A DNA stretch of 64,000 bases from Streptomyces canus (GCF_030815415.1 NZ_JAUSWW010000001.1:10230001-10294000); one strand, 5' to 3'; positions 27,760 to 37,068 are shown, counted from the stretch's first letter. Notes: a model not told the origin generated them from the letters alone. Translations and numbers: made by a program.

Positions 27760-28167
27760 ATGAGAAAGCGCTCCACACTGACCTTTGCTGGCTGTCTGGC
27801 GATGGGTATCCTGGCGACCACCGGAACAGCACAAGCGGAAGACGGCGTTGCGCAATGCTTCACTACAGGTGCCGCCGGCAGCTTGTACTACCGTTACCAA
27901 GGTGGTGTTACCGCCCCCATCGATGTGGAGCTTGGTGTTTCCGACACGAGCGCGGACAATCATCATGTGGCAGTCCGGCTCATAACCAGAGACACTAACG
28001 GGGACCGCCACAACTGGTCCTGGCATCACTGGTACTCCGGAAAAGACACCGGTAAAACCTGGAATACAACGGCGCAAGACACCGACAAGGGCATACGGGA
28101 CCTGGGAGTTCAGGCCGCCGTTTTCGAAGGAAGCACCCTCCTGAATTCGTGCACGGAGTGGGCGTGA
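27760..28167 (+). CDS. Small secreted protein of unknown function
   Basis: This is a 135-residue protein with GAGGAATTAG ahead of ATG 27760. The signal peptide is 'MRKRSTLTFAGCLAMGILAT' followed by 'TGTAQAE'. The mature part is about 110 residues, Trp- and Tyr-rich, with two Cys ('VAQCFTTG' and 'LLNSCTEWA') placed to form one disulphide, and central Asp/His/Trp-rich strands ('DRHNWSWHHWYSGKD'). GC content is visibly lower than that of its neighbours, which suggests acquired DNA. I do not recognise the family. Confidence 0.75.
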   Translation: MRKRSTLTFAGCLAMGILATTGTAQAEDGVAQCFTTGAAGSLYYRYQGGVTAPIDVELGVSDTSADNHHVAVRLITRDTNGDRHNWSWHHWYSGKDTGKTWNTTAQDTDKGIRDLGVQAAVFEGSTLLNSCTEWA

Positions 28168-28597
28168 TGTCGGCGCAGCATAGAGGAGTCACGATCTGGT
28201 GCCCCTCCGCGGGGCGCGGCGTTCGCAGTGCGGGCTGACCGAACTGGCGACGGTGGCGATGCCACACCGGCATCTGATCAGCACCCTCGCCACGACAAGT
28301 ACCCCGGCCGCACCTCCCGCGTGCAGGGATGATCGTTCGACTGAAGCCTGGCATTGCCTTTCGCCGCAGAGGCGACCGCCCTTCAATCCCACACAGCGCA
28401 GACGTGGCCCCGAAGCGACCCTTCGGGGCCACGGTGCGTGCCATCAGAGCTACGCGATGCACCCTCCACACGCGGGTTTGCCTTGCTCAGCCTCAACGGA
28501 GATGCAGCGCGGAGCCGTCCCGGGGAAGACCGGGTCAGGGCGCTCGACCGGGCCCTACGCTGGACTATTCAGCACAGCGTGGGGTGTTGGGGGCGTG
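28168..28597. other. Intergenic region upstream of TIR-NLR copy 1
   Basis: About 430 bp with no supported gene apart from the hairpin at 28404-28432. Unlike the regions upstream of TIR-NLR copies 2 and 3, it lacks the shared 26-bp hairpin sequence and the helicase-associated gene. Confidence 0.5.
28404..28432. terminator. Perfect 12-bp hairpin, likely terminator
   Basis: GTGGCCCCGAAG (28404-28415) pairs perfectly with 28421-28432 across a 5-nt loop. It lies between the secreted-protein gene and TIR-NLR copy 1 and would insulate the latter. Confidence 0.65.
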
Positions 28598-31060
28598 ATG
28601 GGTGCGGGCGCGGGGTCGTCTGACGGGATGTCGGATCGGCGGTGGTTCATCAGGCATGCGGGTGCGGATCGGGCGTGGGCGGAATGGGTCGGCTGGCAGC
28701 TGCTCGACGCCGGCCACCAGGTCGAGCTGGACTATTGGGACTGGGGTACGGGCGAGAACTTTGTCCTGAAGATGAACGCCGCGCTCGAACGCGGCCGGCT
28801 GCTGGCGTTGTTCTCCCCGGCGTATTTCGAGCCGGAGCGGTTCACGACGCCGGAGTGGACCGCGGTGGTGGCGATGGGGGAGAAGATCACCCCCGTGCGG
28901 TTGTCCGAGGTCGAGGCCCCGGCGATCCTGCGCCCGCTGCTGAGCCGCGACCTGTTCGACCTGGACGCCGCGGAGGCGCGCAGGGTGTTGCTGGAGGCGG
29001 TCGATGGCCCGTCCCGGCCGGATACGGAGCCGCCCTTCCCCGGCACCCACGCAGTGTTGCGACAGGTCGGAGCCAGTAGCCCCCGCCTGCCCGGAACTCT
29101 GCCGCGGGTGCGGAATCTGCCGGCCCGCAACGCGGCCTTCACCGGCCGCGACAGCCTCCTGGTCCACCTGCGCCAAGCCCTCGCGTCCGGTCAGCGGGTC
29201 GCGGTCCAGGCCCTGCACGGCCGCGGCGGGGTCGGCAAAACACAGCTGGCAATCGAGTACGCGCACCGGTTCGCCGGCGAGTACGAACTCGCCTGGTGGA
29301 TCCCGGCCGAAGACCCGGCCCTGATCCCCGACCAGCTCGCCCAGCTCGCTGCCCGGATTGGCGCCGCTCCCACCGGCATGCCGCCCGCTGCCGCGGTCGA
29401 GCTGCTGCTGGCAGAGCTGGGAACAATGTCACGCTGGCTGCTGGTCTTCGACAACGCCGAAGACCCCAGCGCCCTGGCCCCGTTCCTGCCCGGCGGCACC
29501 ACCGGGCACGTCCTGATCACCTCCCGCAACCCCCACTGGCACACCTACGCCGCCCCCCTGAACGTCGACACCCTTGCCCGTACCGAATCCATCGCCCTGC
29601 TGCGCGCCCAGGGCGCGGTCCTCCCTGATGCGGACGCCGACCACCTCGCCCACACCCTGGACGACCTGCCGCTCGCGCTGACGCAGGCCGCCGCCCTGCT
29701 CACCCGCATGTCGGCGGCCGATCTGCAGGCCGAACTCGCCCGCAGCATGCATGAGGTGCTGGCCGAGGGCCGCCCGGATGACTATCCGGTCTCCCTGGCT
29801 GCGCAGGTCCGCCTCACCCGCGCCCGCCTGGCAGCCGAGCATCCGGGCGCTGCCGCCGTACTGGCCGCCCTCGCGCTGCTGGCTCCCGAACTCTTCCCCC
29901 TGACCGCCTGCGCCGGCCGTTTGCCCGATCAGACCTCTACCGTCCTGAGCGAGGCCCTGGCGTCGCGGCTGAGTGCCGGGAGCGTGGTGGACGCGATCGC
30001 CCGGCACAGCCTGGCCCGCACCCAGAACGGCACCGTCCAGCTGCACCGCCTGACCCAGGCGATCCTGGCCGACCAGCTCACCCCCTCCCAGCGCGAGCAA
30101 GCGCAACGGCATGCGGAAGATCTCCTGACCGCGGCGGCCCCCGAAAACATGACCGATCCGGTGGGGTGGCCGGTGTGGCAGGTGCTGCTGCCGCACCTGC
30201 TGGCCGTCGACCCGGCCTCCCTCGCCACCACAGACGGCCGGTGGGCGCTGCTCGGCGCGTGCTGGTACCTGATGGACCGGGGCCAGCCCCGCCCCGCCCG
30301 AGACCGCCTGCAGCTCCTGTACGACACCTTGTTGCAGCAGTTGGGCCCCGACCACCACGCCGCCCTGGGAGGCGCCAACGACCTGGCCCGCGCCTACGAC
30401 GAGACCCAGGACCCTGAACGCGCCCGCGCCCTGGACGCAGACACCCTCCAACGCCACCGACGCCTCCACGGTGACGACCACCTCGACACCCTGGCCAGCG
30501 CCGACAACCTCGCCATCCGGCTAACGGTGCTGGGGCGTCACGAGGAAGCGCTGGCCTTGCACGAGGAGGCGCTGGCGGGCCGGCGGCGTGTGGTGGGTGT
30601 GGATCATCCCGACACCCTGCGTACGGCGTCCAACCTGGCTGGCGATCTGGCGGGTGTGGGTCGGGTGGAGGAGGCGGTGGTGTTGGGTGAGAAGACGCTG
30701 GCGGGTCAGCGTCGGGTGCTGGGTGCGGATCATCCCGACGCCCTGAGCACGGCGAACAATCGGGCCATCGATCTGTGGAATGTGGGTCGGGTGGGGGAGG
30801 CGGTGGTGTTGGGGGAGGAAACGTCAGAGGTGCAGCGTCGGGTGTTGGGGTCAGATCATCTGGACACGCTGCGCAGCGCCAACAATCTGGCCGTGCATCT
30901 GCGGGATGTGGGTCGGGTGGTGGAGGCGCGTGTTCTGGGTGAGGAGACGTTGGAGCGGCGGCGGCAGGTGCTGGGTGTGGATCATCCGGACACCCGCAGC
31001 ACCGCCGCGTGGCTGGAGTCGTTGCGCGAACAGCAGGAGGGGCCCGGGGCAGGGGAGTGA
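28598..31060 (+). CDS. TIR / NB-ARC / TPR protein, copy 1
   Basis: This is an 820-residue NLR-like protein. The TIR domain (about 15-135) has 'WFIRHAGADRAWAEWVGWQL', and its likely NADase Glu is Glu86 in 'RFTTPEW'; note Arg where copies 2 and 3 have Ser ('FISH'). NB-ARC follows: Walker A 'GRGGVGKTQLAIEY', Walker B 'WLLVFDNAEDP', the 'ITSRNPHW' sensor and 'LDDLPLAL'. The C-terminus has about five 42-residue TPRs of the kinesin-light-chain type ('GVDHPDTLRTASNLAGDL'). By analogy with bacterial TIR-STAND proteins, TPR sensing would trigger oligomerisation and NAD+ cleavage. ATG 28598 follows GGGGG; GTG 28595 is an alternative. Confidence 0.88.
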   Translation: MGAGAGSSDGMSDRRWFIRHAGADRAWAEWVGWQLLDAGHQVELDYWDWGTGENFVLKMNAALERGRLLALFSPAYFEPERFTTPEWTAVVAMGEKITPVRLSEVEAPAILRPLLSRDLFDLDAAEARRVLLEAVDGPSRPDTEPPFPGTHAVLRQVGASSPRLPGTLPRVRNLPARNAAFTGRDSLLVHLRQALASGQRVAVQALHGRGGVGKTQLAIEYAHRFAGEYELAWWIPAEDPALIPDQLAQLAARIGAAPTGMPPAAAVELLLAELGTMSRWLLVFDNAEDPSALAPFLPGGTTGHVLITSRNPHWHTYAAPLNVDTLARTESIALLRAQGAVLPDADADHLAHTLDDLPLALTQAAALLTRMSAADLQAELARSMHEVLAEGRPDDYPVSLAAQVRLTRARLAAEHPGAAAVLAALALLAPELFPLTACAGRLPDQTSTVLSEALASRLSAGSVVDAIARHSLARTQNGTVQLHRLTQAILADQLTPSQREQAQRHAEDLLTAAAPENMTDPVGWPVWQVLLPHLLAVDPASLATTDGRWALLGACWYLMDRGQPRPARDRLQLLYDTLLQQLGPDHHAALGGANDLARAYDETQDPERARALDADTLQRHRRLHGDDHLDTLASADNLAIRLTVLGRHEEALALHEEALAGRRRVVGVDHPDTLRTASNLAGDLAGVGRVEEAVVLGEKTLAGQRRVLGADHPDALSTANNRAIDLWNVGRVGEAVVLGEETSEVQRRVLGSDHLDTLRSANNLAVHLRDVGRVVEARVLGEETLERRRQVLGVDHPDTRSTAAWLESLREQQEGPGAGE

Positions 31061-31323
31061 CTCCATCGGGATCTCCCGCCCCATAGCGTCTACCAGCGCA
31101 TGCCGAGGGCATCGAGGTCCGCGCGCCGCTCTGCGGACAGCTTTCCGGCGCGGCGGCGGGTGTTGTCGAGGAACGCTCCGACTTGTGGACGATCACGTGA
31201 TTCGGCTCTGTCGGAGATCTTGTGATGACTGCCGTCGACGGTCTGCAAACTGATCCGCTCGTGTGTGTACATCCGCGGCTGCACCTTGATCACCGGCTCC
31301 AAAGGGCAGCCCTACTTCGTCTT

Positions 31324-31953
31324 TCACTGCCAGGAGGGATTGCGGCTCGGCAGCCAGGGGCCGAAGAGCGACTCGTACTCCTCTCCCGTCTCGACGGTGA
31401 GGATGAAGTCAGGCGTCGTGGCAGAGACCGCAGTATGCAGGCGAGTCAACAGGGACGGGACCGATCCGAGCTCCAAGCCCAGTGCCGCAGCCAGGCGTAC
31501 TCGATCCGCGCCGAACTCGGGTTGGTCCCTGAGCTCGTCATGGCAAAGGTGGTCGGCAGTAGTCTGCATGGTCGTCAGATCACCAGATCCAGAGAACTTC
31601 AGGCAGTCCCACCAGGACGGCAACCCAACAATGATCTCCAACGCCTCGGTCAGGCTCTGGCCGATCAAACCGGCTTGTCCTTCGGAGCTGGCGTAGAGAA
31701 CGGGCCGGCCCTTGCTGCCTTCACCACAGAGGAAGAATGTTCCGCCAGTGAAATCACCGGCAACACCCTGCAGAGCAAGCCCGGACGAGAGCCGGACAGG
31801 CTCCCCGTGATCGTCACGCGAGAGATCAAACTCGCAGACGTGCCACAGCATCTCGGCGAGACCGGAGTCCTGCCGTATCGAGTCCAGGATTTCCTCGTCA
31901 CGAGTCACGCGGCGGACGATAGCAGTGGCACCTGAATGGTCGGGTGATCTCAC
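31324..31953 (-). CDS. Hypothetical passenger protein in ISL3 element
   Basis: This is a protein of up to 209 residues; a GTG at 31908 ('VTRDEEILDSIRQD') is a plausible start. It is an alpha/beta protein with 'MLWHVCEFDLSRDDHGEPVR', 'VAGDFTGGTFFLCGEG', 'VLYASSEGQAGLIGQSLTEA' and 'VGLPSWWDCLKFSG'. That pattern of a small sheet followed by 'YASSEGQAG' and a helix resembles the SMI1/SUKH-type immunity or syntrophic proteins common in streptomycetes, but I cannot assign it firmly. It overlaps the transposase stop by 4 nt on the same strand and lies inside the inverted repeats. Confidence 0.6.
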   Translation of the reverse strand: MRSPDHSGATAIVRRVTRDEEILDSIRQDSGLAEMLWHVCEFDLSRDDHGEPVRLSSGLALQGVAGDFTGGTFFLCGEGSKGRPVLYASSEGQAGLIGQSLTEALEIIVGLPSWWDCLKFSGSGDLTTMQTTADHLCHDELRDQPEFGADRVRLAAALGLELGSVPSLLTRLHTAVSATTPDFILTVETGEEYESLFGPWLPSRNPSWQ

Positions 31954-33616
31954 GGGCCGAGGAGTATGCGTCGGCGAAGAAGGTCGAGGTTCGCGCGCCC
32001 ATAGCCCATGCGCTTGAGGAGTTTGGCCCTGGTCACGTGGCCTTCGACCTGGCCTGAGCTCCAGGGCGTGGACAGGCCGGCGGTGACGGCGTCCAGGTCT
32101 CGCTTCATGCCGTTGACCAGGGAGTGCAGAGCGGGCAGGTCATCGGTGAGGACGCGATCCATCCACGTGGGCAGGTCGTCGCCGCGCAGATCGCGCATCA
32201 TGTCGGCGAAGTCGCGCACGTGGCGTGCGATGGCATCGAGGTGGGGGCAGGCGGCCCGGATCCCTTTGAGCTCGGCTGCGTCGGTCTCGGCGAGGTGTCC
32301 GGGGTTGGTCATGATCCAGCGGACGACGCGCCGGGGTTTCGGTGCGGGCCGCAGCTCGGGAGCGGGCGCGGGCGGGTTCTTCGGCTGGGGCTGTGCGGCT
32401 TTTTGAAGGGGCGGAAGTAGCGGCGGACGCACTGGATGTCGCCGGTGAAGCCACGTGCGCGCAGTTCGCGGTGCAGCTGTGGGACGTCGTGGCAGCCCTC
32501 CGACCAGCGCATGTGCAGGTAGGGCTTGTGTTCGTCGAGGATGGATGCCCGGTTGATGGCCTTGACGAGCAGTTCGTCGAGATTCCGGGCACGGGCGAAG
32601 CGCCGGACGGTGGAGTGGTCCAGCCGTAGCTGGCGGCTGATCGCGGCCAGGGACTTGCCCTCGGACATCAGATGCTGCACCGCTGTGTATCGCTCGGTGG
32701 TGCGGGCCACCAGCCGCCTCGGGTGCCCGAGGACGTCCCGGGTGCCGTCCGGCGGGACGAACGGCATCCCTTCCGGCGGTGGCTCCGCCGTCCCCTTGAG
32801 AGCCGTGGCGGACTCCGTGACGGCCGGGGGTGTCGTGAACGCCGTGCGGATGCACTGGTGATGGGCACCGACCGTCTTCTCCACCGCTTCGGCGAGGTTG
32901 CGCAGCAGGTGCCAGGCGTCCGCCACCTGCCGGGCCTGCGGAGCCCCGCTCCGGGAACCTTCGGCGTAGGCGCCGGCCCGGTCACGGCAGATCACCTCGA
33001 CTTCCGGATGGCCGCGCAGCCAGTCGGCGAGCGGCTCGGAGTCCCGGCCCGGCAGCACATCGACCGGGCGCCGTTCTTCCAGGTCCACCAGGATTGTGGC
33101 GTACGAGTCGCCCTTGCGTAGCGCGAAGTCGTCGACCCCGAGGACGCGCACGCTGACGAGCGGTAACTCCGGTAACCCGCGGAGGAGTTCCAGGAGCTTG
33201 TCCTTGGCGACGCGGATGCTCAGCGCGGCCGCGAGCCGTGCCCCGGGCCGGCCCGCCAGAGACGCGGCGATCGACGTGAGCAGCGTGCGCAGCAGCGGCG
33301 TGTACCGGGCATGCGGGCTGGTCAGACCCTCGATCTGCTCGGTGAACGTCACCGCCGGGCACTGCGGATTGAGGCACTTGAACCGGCGCACCACGAGTTC
33401 GACCATGGCCGAGGCTCCGCCGACGGGCGCGTCAGCAAGCCGGCGCGCGTACCGGCCGTGCACACGCCACGACACCACCCCGCATCTTGGGCACCTCGCC
33501 GTCGGCACTGCAGAGTGAGCGCAGAACGTGACCGTTCCGGTCGCACGCTCGATCGACTCGACCACCACACCAGCTAAATGCGGCAGCAACCGCCCCAAAA
33601 CCCCTGAACCGCACAC
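31950..33616 (-). pseudogene. ISL3-family transposase with frameshift
   Basis: The first frame (32309-33616) holds the zinc-binding N-terminus ('AVPTARCPRCGVVSWRVHGR', 'RFKCLNPQCPAVTFTEQIEG') and the DDE Asp residues in 'VLGVDDFALRKGDSY' and 'VICRDRAGAYAEG'. At about 32405 a TTCAAAAAG run marks a change to the frame of 31950-32855, which carries the Glu region 'SSGQVEGHVTRAKLLKRMG' and the end 'LLRRRILLGP'. The break in a homopolymer could be an inactivating indel, a base-calling error or a -1 slippery site. Confidence 0.8.
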
Positions 33617-34123
33617 TCGGTAGATGCCCCGCTCAGGCAGGTGACATCACAAGATCTCCGACAGAGCCGAATTGTTTGACCGCTGACACTCTTCGCCGTC
33701 GACGGTCTCGATGTGCTTGCGGGCCGGCTGCAAGTGCCCTTCCCGGGCGTGGAACTGACGGGCGGCCGCCAGGTTGGCCGCCCACCGGTCGCTCTGCGAC
33801 CGCCGCGCCAGAGCTACCGCCACGCCCTCGCCCTCGGGATCCACGCCGATCGTCTCCAGCAGTTACCGCTGCGCGGGCACGAGTCTGTCCCATCCGGCTA
33901 CCTGTCCGGCGATGCACACGGCGAGGTCTTCGCCCTGGGCGACGACGTCTCCCGGCCCGGCCGGGAGCGCGCCCCCGGCTTGCACGTGCGCGAGGGTGAG
34001 CCGGTAGCAGCGCTGCCAGTCGATCTCCCACTCCGGCGCCTCTATGGGTTCTTGGCCTCGGTGCGGCTGCGCTGCTCGTTCCGGCAGAACAGTTGGCCGT
34101 TGCGTGCCAGACTGTTGGTGCGT

Positions 34124-34149
34124 CCGCCAGGCTCCCCCGTCTTGGCGGG
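34124..34149. repeat. 26-bp hairpin sequence, copy 1
   Basis: CCGCCAGGCTCCCCC continuing to TTGGCGGG. CCGCCA pairs with TGGCGG, leaving a conserved loop. The sequence is identical at 37579-37604 and 42704-42729. It sits about 185 bp upstream of TIR-NLR copy 2, in the divergent region next to the HA relic. Confidence 0.8.
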
Positions 34150-34333
34150 CGCAGCTCTGTCGAGGCGATCTTTCGTGGGGCAAGACAGCGGGACCGTGTC
34201 GACGGCGTGTGCCGCGGACGCACCCGGGCCCTTCTCGACGGTCCTGTACGGATGCTGGTGAACGCGGGGCCGGTCAAGGGCTGCTGGTCATAGGGTGGTT
34301 GGTGGCGTACGGCGGCACGGCACGGGGGCACGG

Positions 34334-37039
34334 ATGACGGATACGGGGGCGTCTGACAGCGCGTCGGACCAGGTGTGGTTCATCAGTCATGCGGGGGCGG
34401 ATCGGGCGTGGGCGGAGTGGATCGCCTGGCAGCTGATGGACGCGGGCCTGCAGGTGGAGTTGGACTACTGGGACTGGGGTGCGGGCGACAACTTCGTCCT
34501 GAAGATGAATGCCGCGCTGGAGCGTGGCCGGCTGCTCGCCTTGTTCTCCCCGGCGTATTTCGAGCTCGAGCGGTTCACCACCCCGGAGTGGACCGCGATG
34601 ATGGCCATGCGGGAGAAGATCGTCCCGGTCCGTATCGCCGACACCACTCCACCCCCCATCCTGCGCCCGTTGCTCGCCCCTGCTCTGTTCGGCCTGGACG
34701 ACCACGGTGCCCGCGAGGCCCTGCTGCGCGCGGTGAAAGGTGCCGTCCGCCCCACGACACCGCCGGCGCGGCCGCAGGGGATGCCGGCCCGGGCGGGGGA
34801 CAGAGGCCCGCGGCTGCCGGGGTCTTTGCCGCCGGTGTGGAATGTGCCGGCCCGCAACGCCGCTTTCACCGGCCGCGACACCCTGTTGGTCCACCTGCGT
34901 CAGCAGCTTGTGGAAGACAACCGGGTGGCGGTCCAGGCCCTGCACGGCCGCGGCGGGGTCGGGAAAACCCAGCTGGCGATCGAGTACGCGCACCGGTTCG
35001 CCGGCGAGTACGAACTCGCCTGGTGGATCCCGGCCGAAGAGCCCGCTCTGATCCCGGACCAGTTGGCGCTGCTGGCCGTCGAGAAGGAGCTCGTGCCGGC
35101 GGGGACACCCTCCGTGGATGCGGTGGCTGCCCTGCTGCGGGAGCTGCGCACCCGCGCTCGCTGGCTGCTGGTCTTCGACAACGCCGAAGACCCCGCCGCC
35201 CTTGCCGCGTTCCTTCCTGGCGGCCGGGGGCATGTGGTGATCACGTCCCGGAACCCGAACTGGCGCACCCGCGCCTTCCCCCTGGACGTGGACACCCTGC
35301 CCCACACCGAGTCCGTCGCCCTGCTGCGCGCCCAGGGCGCGGTCCTTCCTGACGCGGAGGCCGACCGCCTCGCCCATACCCTGGACGACCTGCCGCTGGC
35401 GCTCGCGCAGGCCGCGGCCCTGCTCACCCGGGGCCTGTCGGCGGCCGATCTGCAGGCCGAACTCGCCCGCAGCATCGACGAGGTGCTGGCCGAGGGATGC
35501 CCGGATGACTATCCGGTGTCCCTGGCCGCGCAGGTCCGGCTGACCGCCGCCCGTCTGGCAGCCGACCACGCGGGCGCTGCGACGGTGTTGGCCGCGCTCG
35601 CGCTGCTGGCTCCCGAGTCCTTTCCCCTGACCGCATGCGTCGGCCAGCTGCCCGATCAGACCTCCCCCGCACTGAGTGAGGCCTTGGCATCGCGGCTGCG
35701 TACCGGGAGTGTGGTGGAGGCCATCGCCCGGCACGGTCTCGCCCGTGCCCAGAACGGCACCGTCCAGCTGCATCGCCTGACGCAGGCCGTGCTGGCCGAT
35801 CAGCTGACCCCGTCCCAGCGCGAGCAGGCGCAACGGGATACGGAAGCCCTCCTGACTGCGGCGGCCCCCAAAGATCCGTCCGATCCGGTGGGGTGGCAGG
35901 TGTGGCAGGCGCTGCTGCCACACCTGCTGGCCGTGGACCCGGCCTCCCTCACCACCACCGACGGACGGAGTGCGCTCGGTCGCGCGTGCTGGTACCTGAT
36001 GGACCGCGGCCAGCACCACCCCGCCCGGGACCGCCTGCAGCTCCTGTACGACACCTGGCTGCAGCAGCTGGGCCCCGACCACGACGACACCCTGAGGGCC
36101 GCCAACCACCTGGCCCGCGCCTACCACGACACCCAGGACCCAGAACGCGCCCGCGCCCTGGACGAAGACACCCTCGCCCGCCGCCGACGCCTCCACGGCG
36201 ACGACCACTTCGACACCCTGACCAGCGCCGACAACCTCGCCAACCGGCTCAGGGCACTGGGCCGATACGAGGAAGCCCTGGCCTTGCACGAGGAAGCGCT
36301 GGCCGGCTGGCGGCGGCTGCTGGGTGTGGATCATCCCGACACCCTGCGTACGGCGTCGAACCTGGCCCTCGATCTGGCGGAGGTGGGTCGGGTGGAGGAG
36401 GCGTTGGTGTTGGAGGAGGAGACGCTGGTGGGACAGCAGCGTGTGGTGGGTGTGGATCATCCCGAAACCCTGAGTACGGCGTACAACCTGGCCAACCGGC
36501 TGGCGGATGTGGGTCGGGTGGAGGAGGCGGTGGCGTTGGGGGAGGAGACGCTGGAGCGCCGGCGGCGGATGTTGGGTGTGGATCATCCCGACACCCTGCG
36601 TACGGCGTCGAACCTGGCCATCGACCTGGCGGGTGTGGGCCGGGTGGGGGAGGCGCGTGTTCTGGGGGAGCAGACGCTGGAGCGTCGGCGTCGGGTGCTG
36701 GGTGAGAATCATCCGGACACCCTGACCACGGCGAACAATCTGGCCGTCGATCTGCGGGATGTGGGTCGGGTGGCGGAGGCGGTGGTGTTGGGGGAGCAGA
36801 CGCTGGAGCGTCGGCGTCGGGTGCTGGGTGAGAATCATCCGGACACCCTGACCACGGCGAACAACCTGGCCGTCGGTCTGCGGGGTGTAGGTCGGGTGGG
36901 GGAGGCGCGTGCTCTGGGGGAGGAGACGCTCGAGCGCCGGCGTCGGGTGCTGGGCGTGGATCATCCCGCCACACGCCGCACCGCCGCGTTGCTGGAGTCG
37001 TTGCGCGAACAGCAGGAGGGGCCCGGGGCAGGGGAGTGA
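34334..37039 (+). CDS. TIR / NB-ARC / TPR protein, copy 2
   Basis: This is a 901-residue paralogue of copies 1 and 3. TIR (about 14-135): 'WFISHAGADRAWAEWIAWQL', with Glu85 in 'FTTPEW' as likely catalytic residue. NB-ARC: Walker A at 205-212 ('GRGGVGKT'), Walker B at 277-286 ('WLLVFDNAED'), 'ITSR' at 303-306, 'LPLA' near 353. The C-terminal solenoid has about seven 42-residue TPR units plus a capping half-unit, two more than the other copies. Units starting 'GENHPDTLTTANNLAV' are duplicated almost perfectly at DNA level (around 36666 and 36792). A convergent HA-domain gene follows 30 bp after the stop. Confidence 0.9.
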   Translation: MTDTGASDSASDQVWFISHAGADRAWAEWIAWQLMDAGLQVELDYWDWGAGDNFVLKMNAALERGRLLALFSPAYFELERFTTPEWTAMMAMREKIVPVRIADTTPPPILRPLLAPALFGLDDHGAREALLRAVKGAVRPTTPPARPQGMPARAGDRGPRLPGSLPPVWNVPARNAAFTGRDTLLVHLRQQLVEDNRVAVQALHGRGGVGKTQLAIEYAHRFAGEYELAWWIPAEEPALIPDQLALLAVEKELVPAGTPSVDAVAALLRELRTRARWLLVFDNAEDPAALAAFLPGGRGHVVITSRNPNWRTRAFPLDVDTLPHTESVALLRAQGAVLPDAEADRLAHTLDDLPLALAQAAALLTRGLSAADLQAELARSIDEVLAEGCPDDYPVSLAAQVRLTAARLAADHAGAATVLAALALLAPESFPLTACVGQLPDQTSPALSEALASRLRTGSVVEAIARHGLARAQNGTVQLHRLTQAVLADQLTPSQREQAQRDTEALLTAAAPKDPSDPVGWQVWQALLPHLLAVDPASLTTTDGRSALGRACWYLMDRGQHHPARDRLQLLYDTWLQQLGPDHDDTLRAANHLARAYHDTQDPERARALDEDTLARRRRLHGDDHFDTLTSADNLANRLRALGRYEEALALHEEALAGWRRLLGVDHPDTLRTASNLALDLAEVGRVEEALVLEEETLVGQQRVVGVDHPETLSTAYNLANRLADVGRVEEAVALGEETLERRRRMLGVDHPDTLRTASNLAIDLAGVGRVGEARVLGEQTLERRRRVLGENHPDTLTTANNLAVDLRDVGRVAEAVVLGEQTLERRRRVLGENHPDTLTTANNLAVGLRGVGRVGEARALGEETLERRRRVLGVDHPATRRTAALLESLREQQEGPGAGE

Positions 37040-37068
37040 CTCCATCGGGATCTCCCGCCCCATGGCGT

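Larger units (their letters stand above)
31200..33672 (-). mobile_element. ISL3-like element carrying a passenger gene
   Basis: A perfect 28-bp inverted repeat bounds the element: ATTCGGCTCTGTCGGAGATC... at 31200-31227 and its mirror at 33645-33672. It contains a frameshifted ISL3 transposase (31950-33616) and, between the transposase stop and the left repeat, a 630-bp passenger ORF (31324-31953). The repeat core (GG[C/T]TCTGTCG...GATCTTGTGAT) is shared with the second ISL3 at 50004-51702, where the end lies only 8 bp past the transposase stop. I see no clear 8-bp target duplication. Confidence 0.75.
31090..34048 (-). pseudogene. Helicase-associated-domain protein, split by ISL3 element
   Basis: The C-terminal piece (31090-31199) reads 'VGAFLDNTRRRAGKLSAERR' and ends 'LDALGMRW'. 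The N-terminal piece (33673 to about 34048) reads 'WEIDWQRCYRLTLAHVQAGG', 'DRWAANLAAARQFHAREGHL' and 'RKHIETVDGEE'. These match the intact copy at 37069-37500, and the two pieces are separated exactly by the ISL3-like element. The N-terminal piece also has an internal TAA (Q-Y replaced by R-stop after 'LVPAQ'), and its start codon is ATA in place of ATG. It is dead three times over. Helicase-associated (HA) domains bind DNA in larger helicases; this short form has no helicase motor. Confidence 0.75.

Noticed and set aside
36660..36870. Regular DNA repeats resembling a CRISPR array
   Set aside because: The repeats are in-frame 126-bp TPR codons with no unique spacers, and no cas genes are present.
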